The position numbers and the translations under genes were made by a program. The notes beneath the pieces were generated by a model, which did no database searches, was not told the DNA's origin, and was given only the letters and a program-made list of their open reading frames with translations. Shown here in pieces: positions 32,478 through 39,375 of a stretch of 64,000 nucleotides of DNA; position 1 is the first letter of the stretch; every line of letters begins with the position of its first letter. Source of the stretch: Ruminococcus sp. Marseille-P6503. GTDB taxonomy: Bacteria; Bacillota; Clostridia; Oscillospirales; Ruminococcaceae. The stretch lies in the NCBI RefSeq assembly GCF_900604945.1, contig NZ_UWPB01000002.1, forward strand, positions 1,227,263-1,291,262, given 5' to 3'.

Positions 32478-33503
32478 TTGTCAGGAAATTTTAACGGTAT
32501 CAAAAGACGGAATTTCGGAATCGAAATAGAAATGACGGGACTGACCAGATGTCAGGCTGCAAAAGCGGCGGCAAAGACGCTCGGCGGACAGGTATCCCAT
32601 AACGGAGGGTTTTACGATAAATATTCCGTAAGCGACAGCAAGGGCAGAAGCTGGTCGTTCGTATCGGACGGCAGTATTATCTGCAAAAACCGAAACGGCG
32701 AGGCGGCTTCCAGAGCCTACAGCGTGGAGCTGAATTCTCCTGTGCTGGAGTATGATGATATACCTCTGCTGCAGGAGGTGATCAGGGCTCTGCGGCATGC
32801 CGGAGGAATTACCGGACCCGCATATAAATGCGGAACGCATATCCATATCTCAGCGGACGATTACACGCCCCGGCAGCTTAGAAATCTTGTAAATATCTTC
32901 TCAAGCAAGGAGGATTACCTGTGGGAAGCATTGCAGGTCTCGTCAGTCCGAGAGTGGTACTGCAAGAAAATCGACAGAAGTTTTGTGGAAAAACTAAATA
33001 AACGAAAGCCGGATACGATCGAGGAAATAAAAATGCTGTGGTATAACGGAAATATGTCGGAGGAGCATACCTATTACTCAGAAACAAGGTATCGGGCGCT
33101 CAATCTTCATAGCTACTTTCAGCACGGTCATTATGAGATCAGATGCTGCAACGCAAGCCTTCATGCCGGAGAGATCAGAAGCCAGATAGTCCTGGCTCTG
33201 GCAATAAGCAACGCGGCGGTTACAAGAAAGTTCTGCTCCCCTAAAGTAAGCGTCAGCGACAATATGCGTTACAGCTTTCGGGTGTGGCTTCTGAATCTCG
33301 GACTCATAGGGGACGAATTCAAAAACTGCCGCGCTCACCTGTTAAAGCGCCTTGCCGGAGATATAGCGTGGAGGCATCCGGAGGACGGTATAGCCGCAAG
33401 GGAAAGGCTTCGTCAGAAGCGTAGCGCTGAAAATGAGCAGAGCTGTGATGAAGAACCGGAGCAGTCGGAAAGCGAAGGCGAGGAATTTGAAATTGCAATG
33501 TAG
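32478..33503 (+). CDS. Amidoligase (glutamine-synthetase-like COOH-NH2 ligase)
   Basis: 341-aa member of the GS-like amidoligase family, which joins a carboxylate to an amine with ATP. Metal/ATP motif FGIEIEMTGL has Glu16 and Glu18; GTHIHIS has His121 and His123; YEIRCCNASLHAGEIRSQ near residue 220 corresponds to the conserved Arg/His motif. These match the family described on phages and mobile elements, for which peptide-tagging or small-metabolite roles were proposed. TTG at 32478 follows GGGAGGTGA. The next gene is a gamma-glutamylcyclotransferase, the known genomic partner of this family. The C terminus is a charged Glu-rich tail. Confidence 0.82.
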   Translation: MSGNFNGIKRRNFGIEIEMTGLTRCQAAKAAAKTLGGQVSHNGGFYDKYSVSDSKGRSWSFVSDGSIICKNRNGEAASRAYSVELNSPVLEYDDIPLLQEVIRALRHAGGITGPAYKCGTHIHISADDYTPRQLRNLVNIFSSKEDYLWEALQVSSVREWYCKKIDRSFVEKLNKRKPDTIEEIKMLWYNGNMSEEHTYYSETRYRALNLHSYFQHGHYEIRCCNASLHAGEIRSQIVLALAISNAAVTRKFCSPKVSVSDNMRYSFRVWLLNLGLIGDEFKNCRAHLLKRLAGDIAWRHPEDGIAARERLRQKRSAENEQSCDEEPEQSESEGEEFEIAM

Positions 33504-33515
33504 AAAGGAGCTCTT

Positions 33516-33992
33516 ATGGAACAAAAACAATTGTATATAGCCTACGGCTCAAATATCAATCCTGAACAGATGGCGTATAGATGTCCCCATTCCAAAGCCG
33601 TAGGAACGTCAGTGATCAAGGATCATGAATTGGAATTCAGAAGCTACGCCACTATCGTGCCGAAAAAGGGCGCGAGCGTTCCCGTTGTGATCTGGGAGCT
33701 TGAAGAAAGCGATATTACCGCTCTGAACCGATACGAAGGCTATCCCCGGCAGTACAGACAGGAAAAAATGACGTTTGAGCTTGGCGGCAAAAAATACGAG
33801 GGCATGGCGTATCTTATGAATAACGGAGAGATATCTCCTCCTGCCCGGCAGTATTACGATATTATACTGCAGGGCTACAGAGAAAACGATCTTGACGAAA
33901 GCTGTTTGCAGACCGCTCTGGAAAACTCGATTCAGCATGAAATTGACGAGAATTTGAACGATGACTTTCAGATGACTATAGGAGGCGGCTGA
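33516..33992 (+). CDS. Gamma-glutamylcyclotransferase (AIG2-like)
   Basis: 158-aa protein of the gamma-glutamylcyclotransferase fold, which releases 5-oxoproline from gamma-glutamyl amines. The substrate loop YGSN is at residues 10-13 and the catalytic Glu is Glu74 in NRYEGYP. The tail (residues about 125-158) is an acidic helix not needed for the fold. It starts 13 bases after the amidoligase with GAAAGGAG. Together they look like writer and eraser of a gamma-glutamyl-type linkage. Confidence 0.85.
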   Translation: MEQKQLYIAYGSNINPEQMAYRCPHSKAVGTSVIKDHELEFRSYATIVPKKGASVPVVIWELEESDITALNRYEGYPRQYRQEKMTFELGGKKYEGMAYLMNNGEISPPARQYYDIILQGYRENDLDESCLQTALENSIQHEIDENLNDDFQMTIGGG

Positions 33993-33994
33993 AT

Positions 33995-34255
33995 ATGCAG
34001 TATAAGGGCTATTATGTAAAAATAACTCCCGACCAAAGCCTGATAAGGGAAGCTGAAAGCGGTACGGAGATTCTGTGCGAAGGGTTCAGGATCGAGGTTT
34101 TCACAGACGGATCGGAAAAAGAAAAGCTGGACGAATTTTCTGCGGCTGTGAATTATGAGCTGCTTGAAAACAGTATGCGGGAGGCGGAGCAGTTTGCAAA
34201 GGACTGTATTGAATGCGATATGAAGGAATATTACAGGAATATTGAAGGGTCGTGA
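33995..34255 (+). CDS. Small ICE protein, paralogue of 59871-60137
   Basis: 86 aa, unknown function. It shares its whole plan with the protein at 59871-60137: an opening MxYxGxYxxK, a central G(F/W)xxxVFTD, a G/NYEL turn, and a closing EQFAxxxxxxxxKEYxR. Starts two bases after the cyclotransferase stop. Acidic, likely alpha/beta. Confidence 0.7.
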   Translation: MQYKGYYVKITPDQSLIREAESGTEILCEGFRIEVFTDGSEKEKLDEFSAAVNYELLENSMREAEQFAKDCIECDMKEYYRNIEGS

Positions 34256-34303
34256 TACCAATGGACTAATGTACTATAAAAAAAGAAACTATACGGAGGA
34301 AAT

Positions 34304-34579
34304 ATGATGATATATGATCAGAACAAGGTTGAAATGCTCAGACAGAGATACCCTGAAGGCACAAGGATCTGCCTTGACAGCATGGAAAACGATCCGCACC
34401 CGATTCCGTCAGGCGCTGTGGGAACGGTAAAAGCAGTGGATGACGCGGGTAATATTCTAATGAAATGGGATAACGGACGTTCCCTTTCGCTGATACCCGG
34501 CGAGGACTGTTTTCATAAAATTCAGCAGGAAGAAACGGAGAGTCTGTCCGAGGAAGCCGAAATGGATATGTCAATGTAA
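34304..34579 (+). CDS. DUF4314 protein
   Basis: 91 aa. YPEGTRICLDSM, then IPSGAVGTVKAVDDAGNILM and KWDNGRSLSLIPGEDCF are the DUF4314 signature, a small SH3-like barrel common on conjugative elements and usually fused to or next to amidoligase genes. Acidic Met-rich tail. ATG at 34304 follows ACGGAGG. Role unknown. Confidence 0.82.
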   Translation: MMIYDQNKVEMLRQRYPEGTRICLDSMENDPHPIPSGAVGTVKAVDDAGNILMKWDNGRSLSLIPGEDCFHKIQQEETESLSEEAEMDMSM

Positions 34580-34613
34580 CGGTTAAGTTTAAAAAAGACT
34601 TAGCCGTTTTTTT
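34579..34613 (+). terminator. Terminator after the DUF4314 gene
   Basis: Arms ACGGTTAAGT (34579-34588) and ACTTAGCCGT (34598-34607) with one G-U pair, followed by seven T. It separates the amidoligase module from the methyltransferase module. Confidence 0.8.
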
Positions 34614-34641
34614 ATTACGAAAAAGAAGGGATTGGTGATAA

Positions 34642-35886
34642 ATGATAAAATATTTTGAAGCGTTTGCGGGAATCGGAGCTTTCCGCTCGGCATTTGAAAA
34701 GACAGGCGGGTTTGAGTGCGTCGGATGGTGCGAAATCGATCGGTTTGCGCGGAAAGCCTACAGAACGCTGTATGACACAAAGGAAGAAATTTTTTATGAG
34801 GACATCACAAAAATCGATTACGGAGGTATGCCGGATTTTGATCTGCTCGTCGGCGGACCGTGCTGCCAGTCCTTCAGCGTCGCGGGGCGCAGAAAAGCTT
34901 TTGAGGACGATCGGGGAAACCTCTTTTTCAACTATATTCAAATCCTTGAAGCCAAGCGCCCCCGTTACTTTATCGCTGAAAATGTACCCAATCTGCTTGG
35001 TATATCGCAGGGGGAATGTTTCAGAATCATCCTTGAAAAGATTTCTGAACTGGGGTATAGTATGTGCTGGCGAGTGCTTAACTCTGCCGGATTCGGGATA
35101 CCGCAGTCAAGAAGAAGGCTGTTCCTTGTCGGATATCTTGGAAACAGATGTCCCGCCAAAGTATTGGCTTTCGGAGGAAATGATGAGGAAAATTGCGAAA
35201 AAGGAAAACCTGAACAGCTGATAGGCGGCAGTCAGGGATCAAGAGTGTATTTAACAAACGGCACAGCAGTGACCCAGTGCAGCGGTTCGGGCGGTCTTGG
35301 AGGTAAGACAGGGCTGTATTTTATCGACATGAATCCCGATCCTCAAATGACAGATACCGCGAGATGTATAACCGCACGTCAGAACAGCGGAGTATCTCAC
35401 CATAGAGGAGAGCATTCCGCTGTTTTCTGCGATCTGAACGAAAATCCTCAGATTACAGAGAATGCAAGATGTCTGCATACAAGAATGGATTTGGGAGTAA
35501 CAAACGGAGCTCATAAGGGGGAAAGATCGGGAGTGCTTGAAGAAGCTCCGAGAGCGATTCTGAACCCATTCAAGGAAACTACACGTCAGAACGGCAGACG
35601 GATAAAAAATCCCAATGAACCTATGTTTACGCTGACCGTGACAGACCGCCACGGAATTATCCACAAAGGCAGGATTCGCCGGCTTATGCCTGTTGAGTGC
35701 TGGAAATTGCAGGGCTTCACAACCGAGCAGTTCCGCAAGGTTGAGGCTGTCGGTATGTCCGACGCGCAGCTCTACAAACAGGCAGGAAATTCAATTACGG
35801 TAAATGTGGTTGAAGCTATCGCGAGAAATTTACTGGAATTTGACGAGGAGGAAAACGCAAATGGAAAATATGATCAGGATTTTTGA
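34642..35886 (+). CDS. DNA (cytosine-5) methyltransferase, solitary
   Basis: 414-aa C5-cytosine methyltransferase. Motif I is FAGIGAF (residues 8-14, SAM site), motif IV GGPCCQSFSVAGRR with catalytic Cys74, motif VI ENVPN, motif VIII QSRRRLFLVGY, and motif X QAGNSITVNVVE at the C terminus. The target-recognition region (about residues 195-320) contains an internal near-repeat: CITARQNSGVSHH.GEHSAVF and CLHTRMDLGVTNG.KGERSGV. No restriction enzyme gene is near, so it more likely protects the element from host restriction during transfer. ATG at 34642. The stop lies inside the next gene. Confidence 0.92.
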   Translation: MIKYFEAFAGIGAFRSAFEKTGGFECVGWCEIDRFARKAYRTLYDTKEEIFYEDITKIDYGGMPDFDLLVGGPCCQSFSVAGRRKAFEDDRGNLFFNYIQILEAKRPRYFIAENVPNLLGISQGECFRIILEKISELGYSMCWRVLNSAGFGIPQSRRRLFLVGYLGNRCPAKVLAFGGNDEENCEKGKPEQLIGGSQGSRVYLTNGTAVTQCSGSGGLGGKTGLYFIDMNPDPQMTDTARCITARQNSGVSHHRGEHSAVFCDLNENPQITENARCLHTRMDLGVTNGAHKGERSGVLEEAPRAILNPFKETTRQNGRRIKNPNEPMFTLTVTDRHGIIHKGRIRRLMPVECWKLQGFTTEQFRKVEAVGMSDAQLYKQAGNSITVNVVEAIARNLLEFDEEENANGKYDQDF

Positions 35887-36637
35887 AAACGAAGAATTCG
35901 GCAAAGTGAGAACGGTTATTAAAGACGGCGAGCCTTGGTTTGTGGGGAAAGATGTTGCGGAATGCCTTGGATATTCTAAGCCAAGAAATGCGATTAACGC
36001 TCATGTTGACAACGAAGATAAGGCACTCGCCCCGATTCAGGGCGGGTGTTCTACGGGTACTCAGAATACGCTGATAATTAACGAAAGCGGACTTTACAGT
36101 CTGATACTTTTAAGCAAGCTTCCGAGAGCAAAAGAGTTTAAGCGTTGGGTCACAGCCACGATTTTACCAACTTTGAGGAGAACAGGCGGCTACGTTTCCA
36201 ACGAGGATATGTTCATCGAAAACTACCTCCCATTCCTCGATGAGCCATATCAGAATCTTTTCCGCTTACAGATGATAGCGATAAATCAGCTCAACAAGCA
36301 TATCCGGCATGACAAACCGCTGGTGGAGTTTGCAAATCAGGTTTCAAATACCGATAATCTCATCGATATGAACGAAATGGCAAAGCTTGCGAGAGCCGAA
36401 AGAATTTCTATTGGCAGAAACAGGCTGTACGCCGTTCTCAGAGGAATGGGCATCCTTATGACCGACAATCTCCCCTATCAGAAATATATAGACAGAGGAT
36501 ATTTTAAAGTGAAGGAGTCGGTTTTTAAAACCTCCGCAATGACAAAAACCTATCGGCAGACCTACGTCACAGGCAAGGGTCAGTTGTTTGTCATAGGTCT
36601 GCTGAAAAAATATTATGGGAAGGAGTTTTTGCATTAA
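35861..36637 (+). CDS. Phage antirepressor-like protein (BRO-N plus KilAC)
   Basis: 258 aa. The N-terminal BRO/Ant domain (residues 1-115) shows GEPWFVGKDVAECLGYSKPRNAI and INESGLYSLILLSKLPRAKEFKRWV, and the C-terminal domain (about 150-258) resembles KilAC. Such proteins in phages counter a repressor or alter host transcription. Start ATG at 35861 follows GAGGAGG and overlaps the methyltransferase end by 26 bases. Its presence suggests phage-to-ICE exchange. Confidence 0.88.
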   Translation: MENMIRIFENEEFGKVRTVIKDGEPWFVGKDVAECLGYSKPRNAINAHVDNEDKALAPIQGGCSTGTQNTLIINESGLYSLILLSKLPRAKEFKRWVTATILPTLRRTGGYVSNEDMFIENYLPFLDEPYQNLFRLQMIAINQLNKHIRHDKPLVEFANQVSNTDNLIDMNEMAKLARAERISIGRNRLYAVLRGMGILMTDNLPYQKYIDRGYFKVKESVFKTSAMTKTYRQTYVTGKGQLFVIGLLKKYYGKEFLH

Positions 36638-37005
36638 TGGAAATCAAGAGCGTATCTTTACACGATCTGAGAAAAATGAACGACAGCGAGGGGCTTGTTC
36701 TGCAGGGCTGCGGCGGCGACCTGAAAGAATGGGTCGACGGCATAAACGATATGTTAACGGAAAGCGGAATATTGCAGAATGAAAGTCGATTTGAAAAGGT
36801 ATATAGCTTTAATAACGGAAATCTTACCTGTCTGCTGTTTCCGTTTGACGACGTTCAGCTTAATGTCGGCAGGCTTGCAATGTGGAGATTGCAGACTCAC
36901 GAGCAGTTCGGCGGCACATGGCTTTCCGATTATGTTCCTAACAGGCTTGGCGGCTTTGTTTCAGAAAATGAACAAACCGAAGATTTCAAAATGGAGATGA
37001 TGTAA
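36637..37005 (+). CDS. Conserved ICE protein of unknown function
   Basis: 122 aa. Start overlaps the antirepressor stop (TTAATG). The segment GLVLQGCGGDLKEWVDGIND near residue 20 and the aromatic-rich GRLAMWRLQTHEQFGGTWLSDYVPNRLGG (about residues 78-106) are typical of a protein that recurs on Clostridial conjugative elements. No catalytic motif is apparent. Confidence 0.7.
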   Translation: MEIKSVSLHDLRKMNDSEGLVLQGCGGDLKEWVDGINDMLTESGILQNESRFEKVYSFNNGNLTCLLFPFDDVQLNVGRLAMWRLQTHEQFGGTWLSDYVPNRLGGFVSENEQTEDFKMEMM

Positions 37006-37115
37006 TGGCGTATTTATTTACAGAAATGCTGACAGGCGGTGTTTTAGGAACAACAGCCATGCCGCTAAGTGAAAAACATATGCGTAAAGGAGAAAGCGAA
37101 TGCCAAATCATGTGA
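37005..37115 (+). CDS. Possible microprotein, DUF3789-like N terminus
   Basis: 36 codons starting at the ATG that overlaps the previous stop (TAATG). MAYLFTEMLTGGVLGTTAMP resembles the first, membrane-entering half of DUF3789 proteins such as 37975-38115, but the hydrophobic segment is short and the rest overlaps the next start. May be a decayed copy. Confidence 0.35.
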   Translation: MAYLFTEMLTGGVLGTTAMPLSEKHMRKGESECQIM

Positions 37116-37975
37116 CGAACGTAATCAAATTAAACGGAGACAGAAAGCAGATTAGTGAGCTTTTGGAGCAAATCCAAAGCGATGAGCTCGGGCTTGGAAC
37201 TATTGATTTTGAGAAGATAATTCCTATGCCTGAAAATATCTACCGCGGCAACCTCGGTCGGGAGGAAACGAAGCTCTACGGCAAAAACAACTGGTACGAC
37301 TGGCGTATAGCAAACTGGGGTACGAAGTGGTCAGCCTATGGCTATGAGAAAGACTGTGATTACTCAAATGACGAAGAACTGCGGTTTCTGACCGCCTGGG
37401 CAGCTCCCCATCCTGTAATTCAGCGACTATCGGAGATGTTTCCCGAAATCGAAATTATTCATGAATGGGCTGACGAGGACATCGGCATGAACTGCGGCAG
37501 ATACGCGTATTACGACGGAGAACGCTATGAAGAATACTATCCCGAAAGCGAAAAGGAGCGGCTTGAATTCGCGGCAAGGGTTATGGACGTTGACCTTGAA
37601 ATTAATTACGGTCTGTATCTCAACGCTTCTGAAACAGGATACGTCAATATCGATAACGCCGACGAATATGAGCGTATAGAACTATTCGGACAGACTGCGC
37701 TGTTTACCAACGACAGAATAACAGACGCGGATATTCCCAAAGGAACGTATTGCTACGATTTAAGGCAGTCGGACGGTGGGGAGCGTTTCTGTTCCATTGA
37801 AAAAAGGGTCGCGGTAAATCGCGGCGGTTCGGTCGTAACCAAAGAGCCGCTTGATCTGGGAGAAAAGGGATTCATACCTCTGACCGAGGATACGGAGCCG
37901 AACTTTATGGGCGAAATCGTTACGTTCGCCGATTTTATCGAACAAACTCAAGAGCTTGGAATGGAGATGAAATAA
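37100..37975 (+). CDS. Api92/YubB-like protein with LPD28 C terminus
   Basis: 291 aa. The N-terminal MPNHVTNVIKLNGDRKQI, the IDFEKIIPMPENIY motif and the NWYDWRIANWGTKWSAYGYE block are characteristic of the ferredoxin-like Api92/YubB (DUF1281) domain seen on plasmids and conjugative elements. From about residue 190 follows a large-polyvalent-protein domain (GLYLNASETGYVNIDN, ELFGQTALFTNDRI; LPD28-like). These domains are parts of injected polyvalent proteins thought to counter host defence. ATG at 37100 has AAGGAGA before it. Confidence 0.78.
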   Translation: MPNHVTNVIKLNGDRKQISELLEQIQSDELGLGTIDFEKIIPMPENIYRGNLGREETKLYGKNNWYDWRIANWGTKWSAYGYEKDCDYSNDEELRFLTAWAAPHPVIQRLSEMFPEIEIIHEWADEDIGMNCGRYAYYDGERYEEYYPESEKERLEFAARVMDVDLEINYGLYLNASETGYVNIDNADEYERIELFGQTALFTNDRITDADIPKGTYCYDLRQSDGGERFCSIEKRVAVNRGGSVVTKEPLDLGEKGFIPLTEDTEPNFMGEIVTFADFIEQTQELGMEMK

Positions 37976-38115
37976 TGCTGAATTTATTCATAGGTCTGGC
38001 GATAGGAGGAACAGCGGGGCTTACTGTCGGATGCCTTCTGGTATCGGCAAAAAACGCCGACAGAGAAATCGAAAGACTTAACAAAGAATTAAATAACCTT
38101 AAAAATGACATATGA
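37975..38115 (+). CDS. DUF3789-like membrane microprotein
   Basis: 46 aa, one N-terminal membrane helix (LFIGLAIGGTAGLTVGCLLV) and a short charged tail (REIERLNKELNN). This is the plan of DUF3789 proteins, which accompany conjugative-element genes. Its ATG overlaps the previous stop (TAATG). Confidence 0.65.
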   Translation: MLNLFIGLAIGGTAGLTVGCLLVSAKNADREIERLNKELNNLKNDI

Positions 38116-38191
38116 TTTTTAAATCAAAACAAAAGGCGCGGATTGAAAAGTATGCGATAGCGTAAATTGCGCCGTCCGCGCGAGGACAAGT

Positions 38192-38253
38192 CGTTTTGCC
38201 AATGACAGAAAAGATTCTGTAATTAGCAAAACGGCTTAACTTCTGTCATTGGC
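38192..38253 (+). repeat. Two mutually exclusive inverted repeats before the adenine methylase
   Basis: Pair 1: CGTTTTGC (38192-38199) with GCAAAACG (38226-38233), enclosing ACAGAA (38205-38210) with TTCTGT (38215-38220). Pair 2: GCCAATGACAGAA (38198-38210) with TTCTGTCATTGGC (38241-38253), 13 perfect bases. Both pairs need the ACAGAA segment, so only one fold can form at a time. The second repeat ends ten bases before the ribosome binding site of the next gene. An upstream GCGCGGA/TCCGCGC pair (from 38132 to about 38181) adds to the structured stretch 38116-38275, which has no gene. Confidence 0.6.
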
Positions 38254-38275
38254 GTTAACGGCGGATAGGAGTAAA

Positions 38276-39109
38276 ATGGACAGTTTCATGTCGTGGGTAG
38301 GCGGCAAAAAAGCGCTGAGGGACGAGATTCTCTCAAGGTTTCCGCTTTACTATGAGAAATATATCGAGGTTTTCGGAGGGGCAGGCTGGGTACTGTTTCA
38401 TAAACCGCCGGGCATGGATTTCGAGGTCTGGAACGACTATAACTCAAACCTTGCAAATCTGTACCGCTGCGTCAGGGATAAACCGAATAAGCTCAAATAC
38501 AAGCTCAGGTACGTCCTTAATTCCCGCGAGGACTTTAATTGGATCGCGGCTCTTCATAAGAAAGGACTGTTCGGCAGATTCCGCGACGCTGACAGGGCGG
38601 CTAAGTTCTATCAGCTGATACGGTACAGCTATGCAAGCGGTCTTGACAGCTTCGGCAGTCAGCCTCATTCCATGTGGGCGGATTTTCCGCAGATAGATAT
38701 GGCGGCGAGAAGATTGCAGAAGGTTGTGATCGAGAATAAGGATTTTGAAGGGCTGATAAGGCATTACGACCGCCAAATCAGCTTTTTTTACTGCGATCCC
38801 CCGTACTTTTCCACGGAGAACTACTACAAGGACGTGGGCTTTAAAAAGGAGGATCATATCAGGCTCAGAGATACGCTTCTGAAAATCAAGGGAAAGTTTT
38901 TGGTATCGTATAACGACTGCCCTGAAATCAGGAAGCTGTGGGACGGACCGGGCATATATATTGAGGAAATATCAAGGCTTAACAATCTTGCTCAAAGGTA
39001 CGAAGGCGGCTGTATGTACAGCGAGCTGTTTATCTCAAACTATAGGCAAACGGAAAGAAACGCGCTTCAGCTTTCAATGTTTGACGAAAATACGGGAGGT
39101 TTTAAATGA
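38276..39109 (+). CDS. DNA adenine (N6) methyltransferase, Dam/D12 class, solitary
   Basis: 277 aa. SMSWVGGKKAL-type motif near the N terminus (FMSWVGGKKAL, residues 4-14), SAM-site motif EVFGGAGWVLF near 34, and catalytic DPPY at residues 174-177. Start ATG at 38276 has GGATAGGAG just upstream; an in-frame TTG at 38249 lies inside an inverted repeat and has no site. The C-terminal tail carries QLSMF (residues 265-269), like a sliding-clamp-binding motif. No cognate nuclease is present. It overlaps the next gene by four bases. Confidence 0.92.
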   Translation: MDSFMSWVGGKKALRDEILSRFPLYYEKYIEVFGGAGWVLFHKPPGMDFEVWNDYNSNLANLYRCVRDKPNKLKYKLRYVLNSREDFNWIAALHKKGLFGRFRDADRAAKFYQLIRYSYASGLDSFGSQPHSMWADFPQIDMAARRLQKVVIENKDFEGLIRHYDRQISFFYCDPPYFSTENYYKDVGFKKEDHIRLRDTLLKIKGKFLVSYNDCPEIRKLWDGPGIYIEEISRLNNLAQRYEGGCMYSELFISNYRQTERNALQLSMFDENTGGFK

Positions 39110-39357
39110 GAAAAATATTAATGACGCAGGCGATGACTGAAAACGGAATATCAAGATTTGACGGTCTCTATGATGAGAATGGGTTTCCCGTGACGGCGGA
39201 GCTTGAAAAGAACGAGGACGGAGTCGTTTTCACCCTGCTTCACAAAGAGCTTACGGAGGCGGAAAAGCAGGCGGTCTGCGATGAATACGATGACTGCGCC
39301 GGCTGTCCCATCCGCGGTATATGCGCGAAGGACCTAGGCTCGGACAATTTGTTTTAA
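39106..39357 (+). CDS. Small ICE protein with a Cys cluster
   Basis: 83 aa, unknown function. The start overlaps the adenine methylase stop (ATGA). Near the C terminus CDEYDDCAGCPIRGIC contains four Cys that could bind a metal ion. The N-terminal half is a plain beta-rich segment (GISRFDGLYDENGFPVTAEL). Found as a typical companion of the next gene in such elements. Confidence 0.65.
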   Translation: MRKILMTQAMTENGISRFDGLYDENGFPVTAELEKNEDGVVFTLLHKELTEAEKQAVCDEYDDCAGCPIRGICAKDLGSDNLF

Positions 39358-39375
39358 AGAAAGGACGGATAAATT

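Noticed and set aside
34642..39109. A complete restriction-modification system
   Set aside because: Two methyltransferases are present but no nuclease gene adjoins either; the small neighbours lack nuclease motifs.
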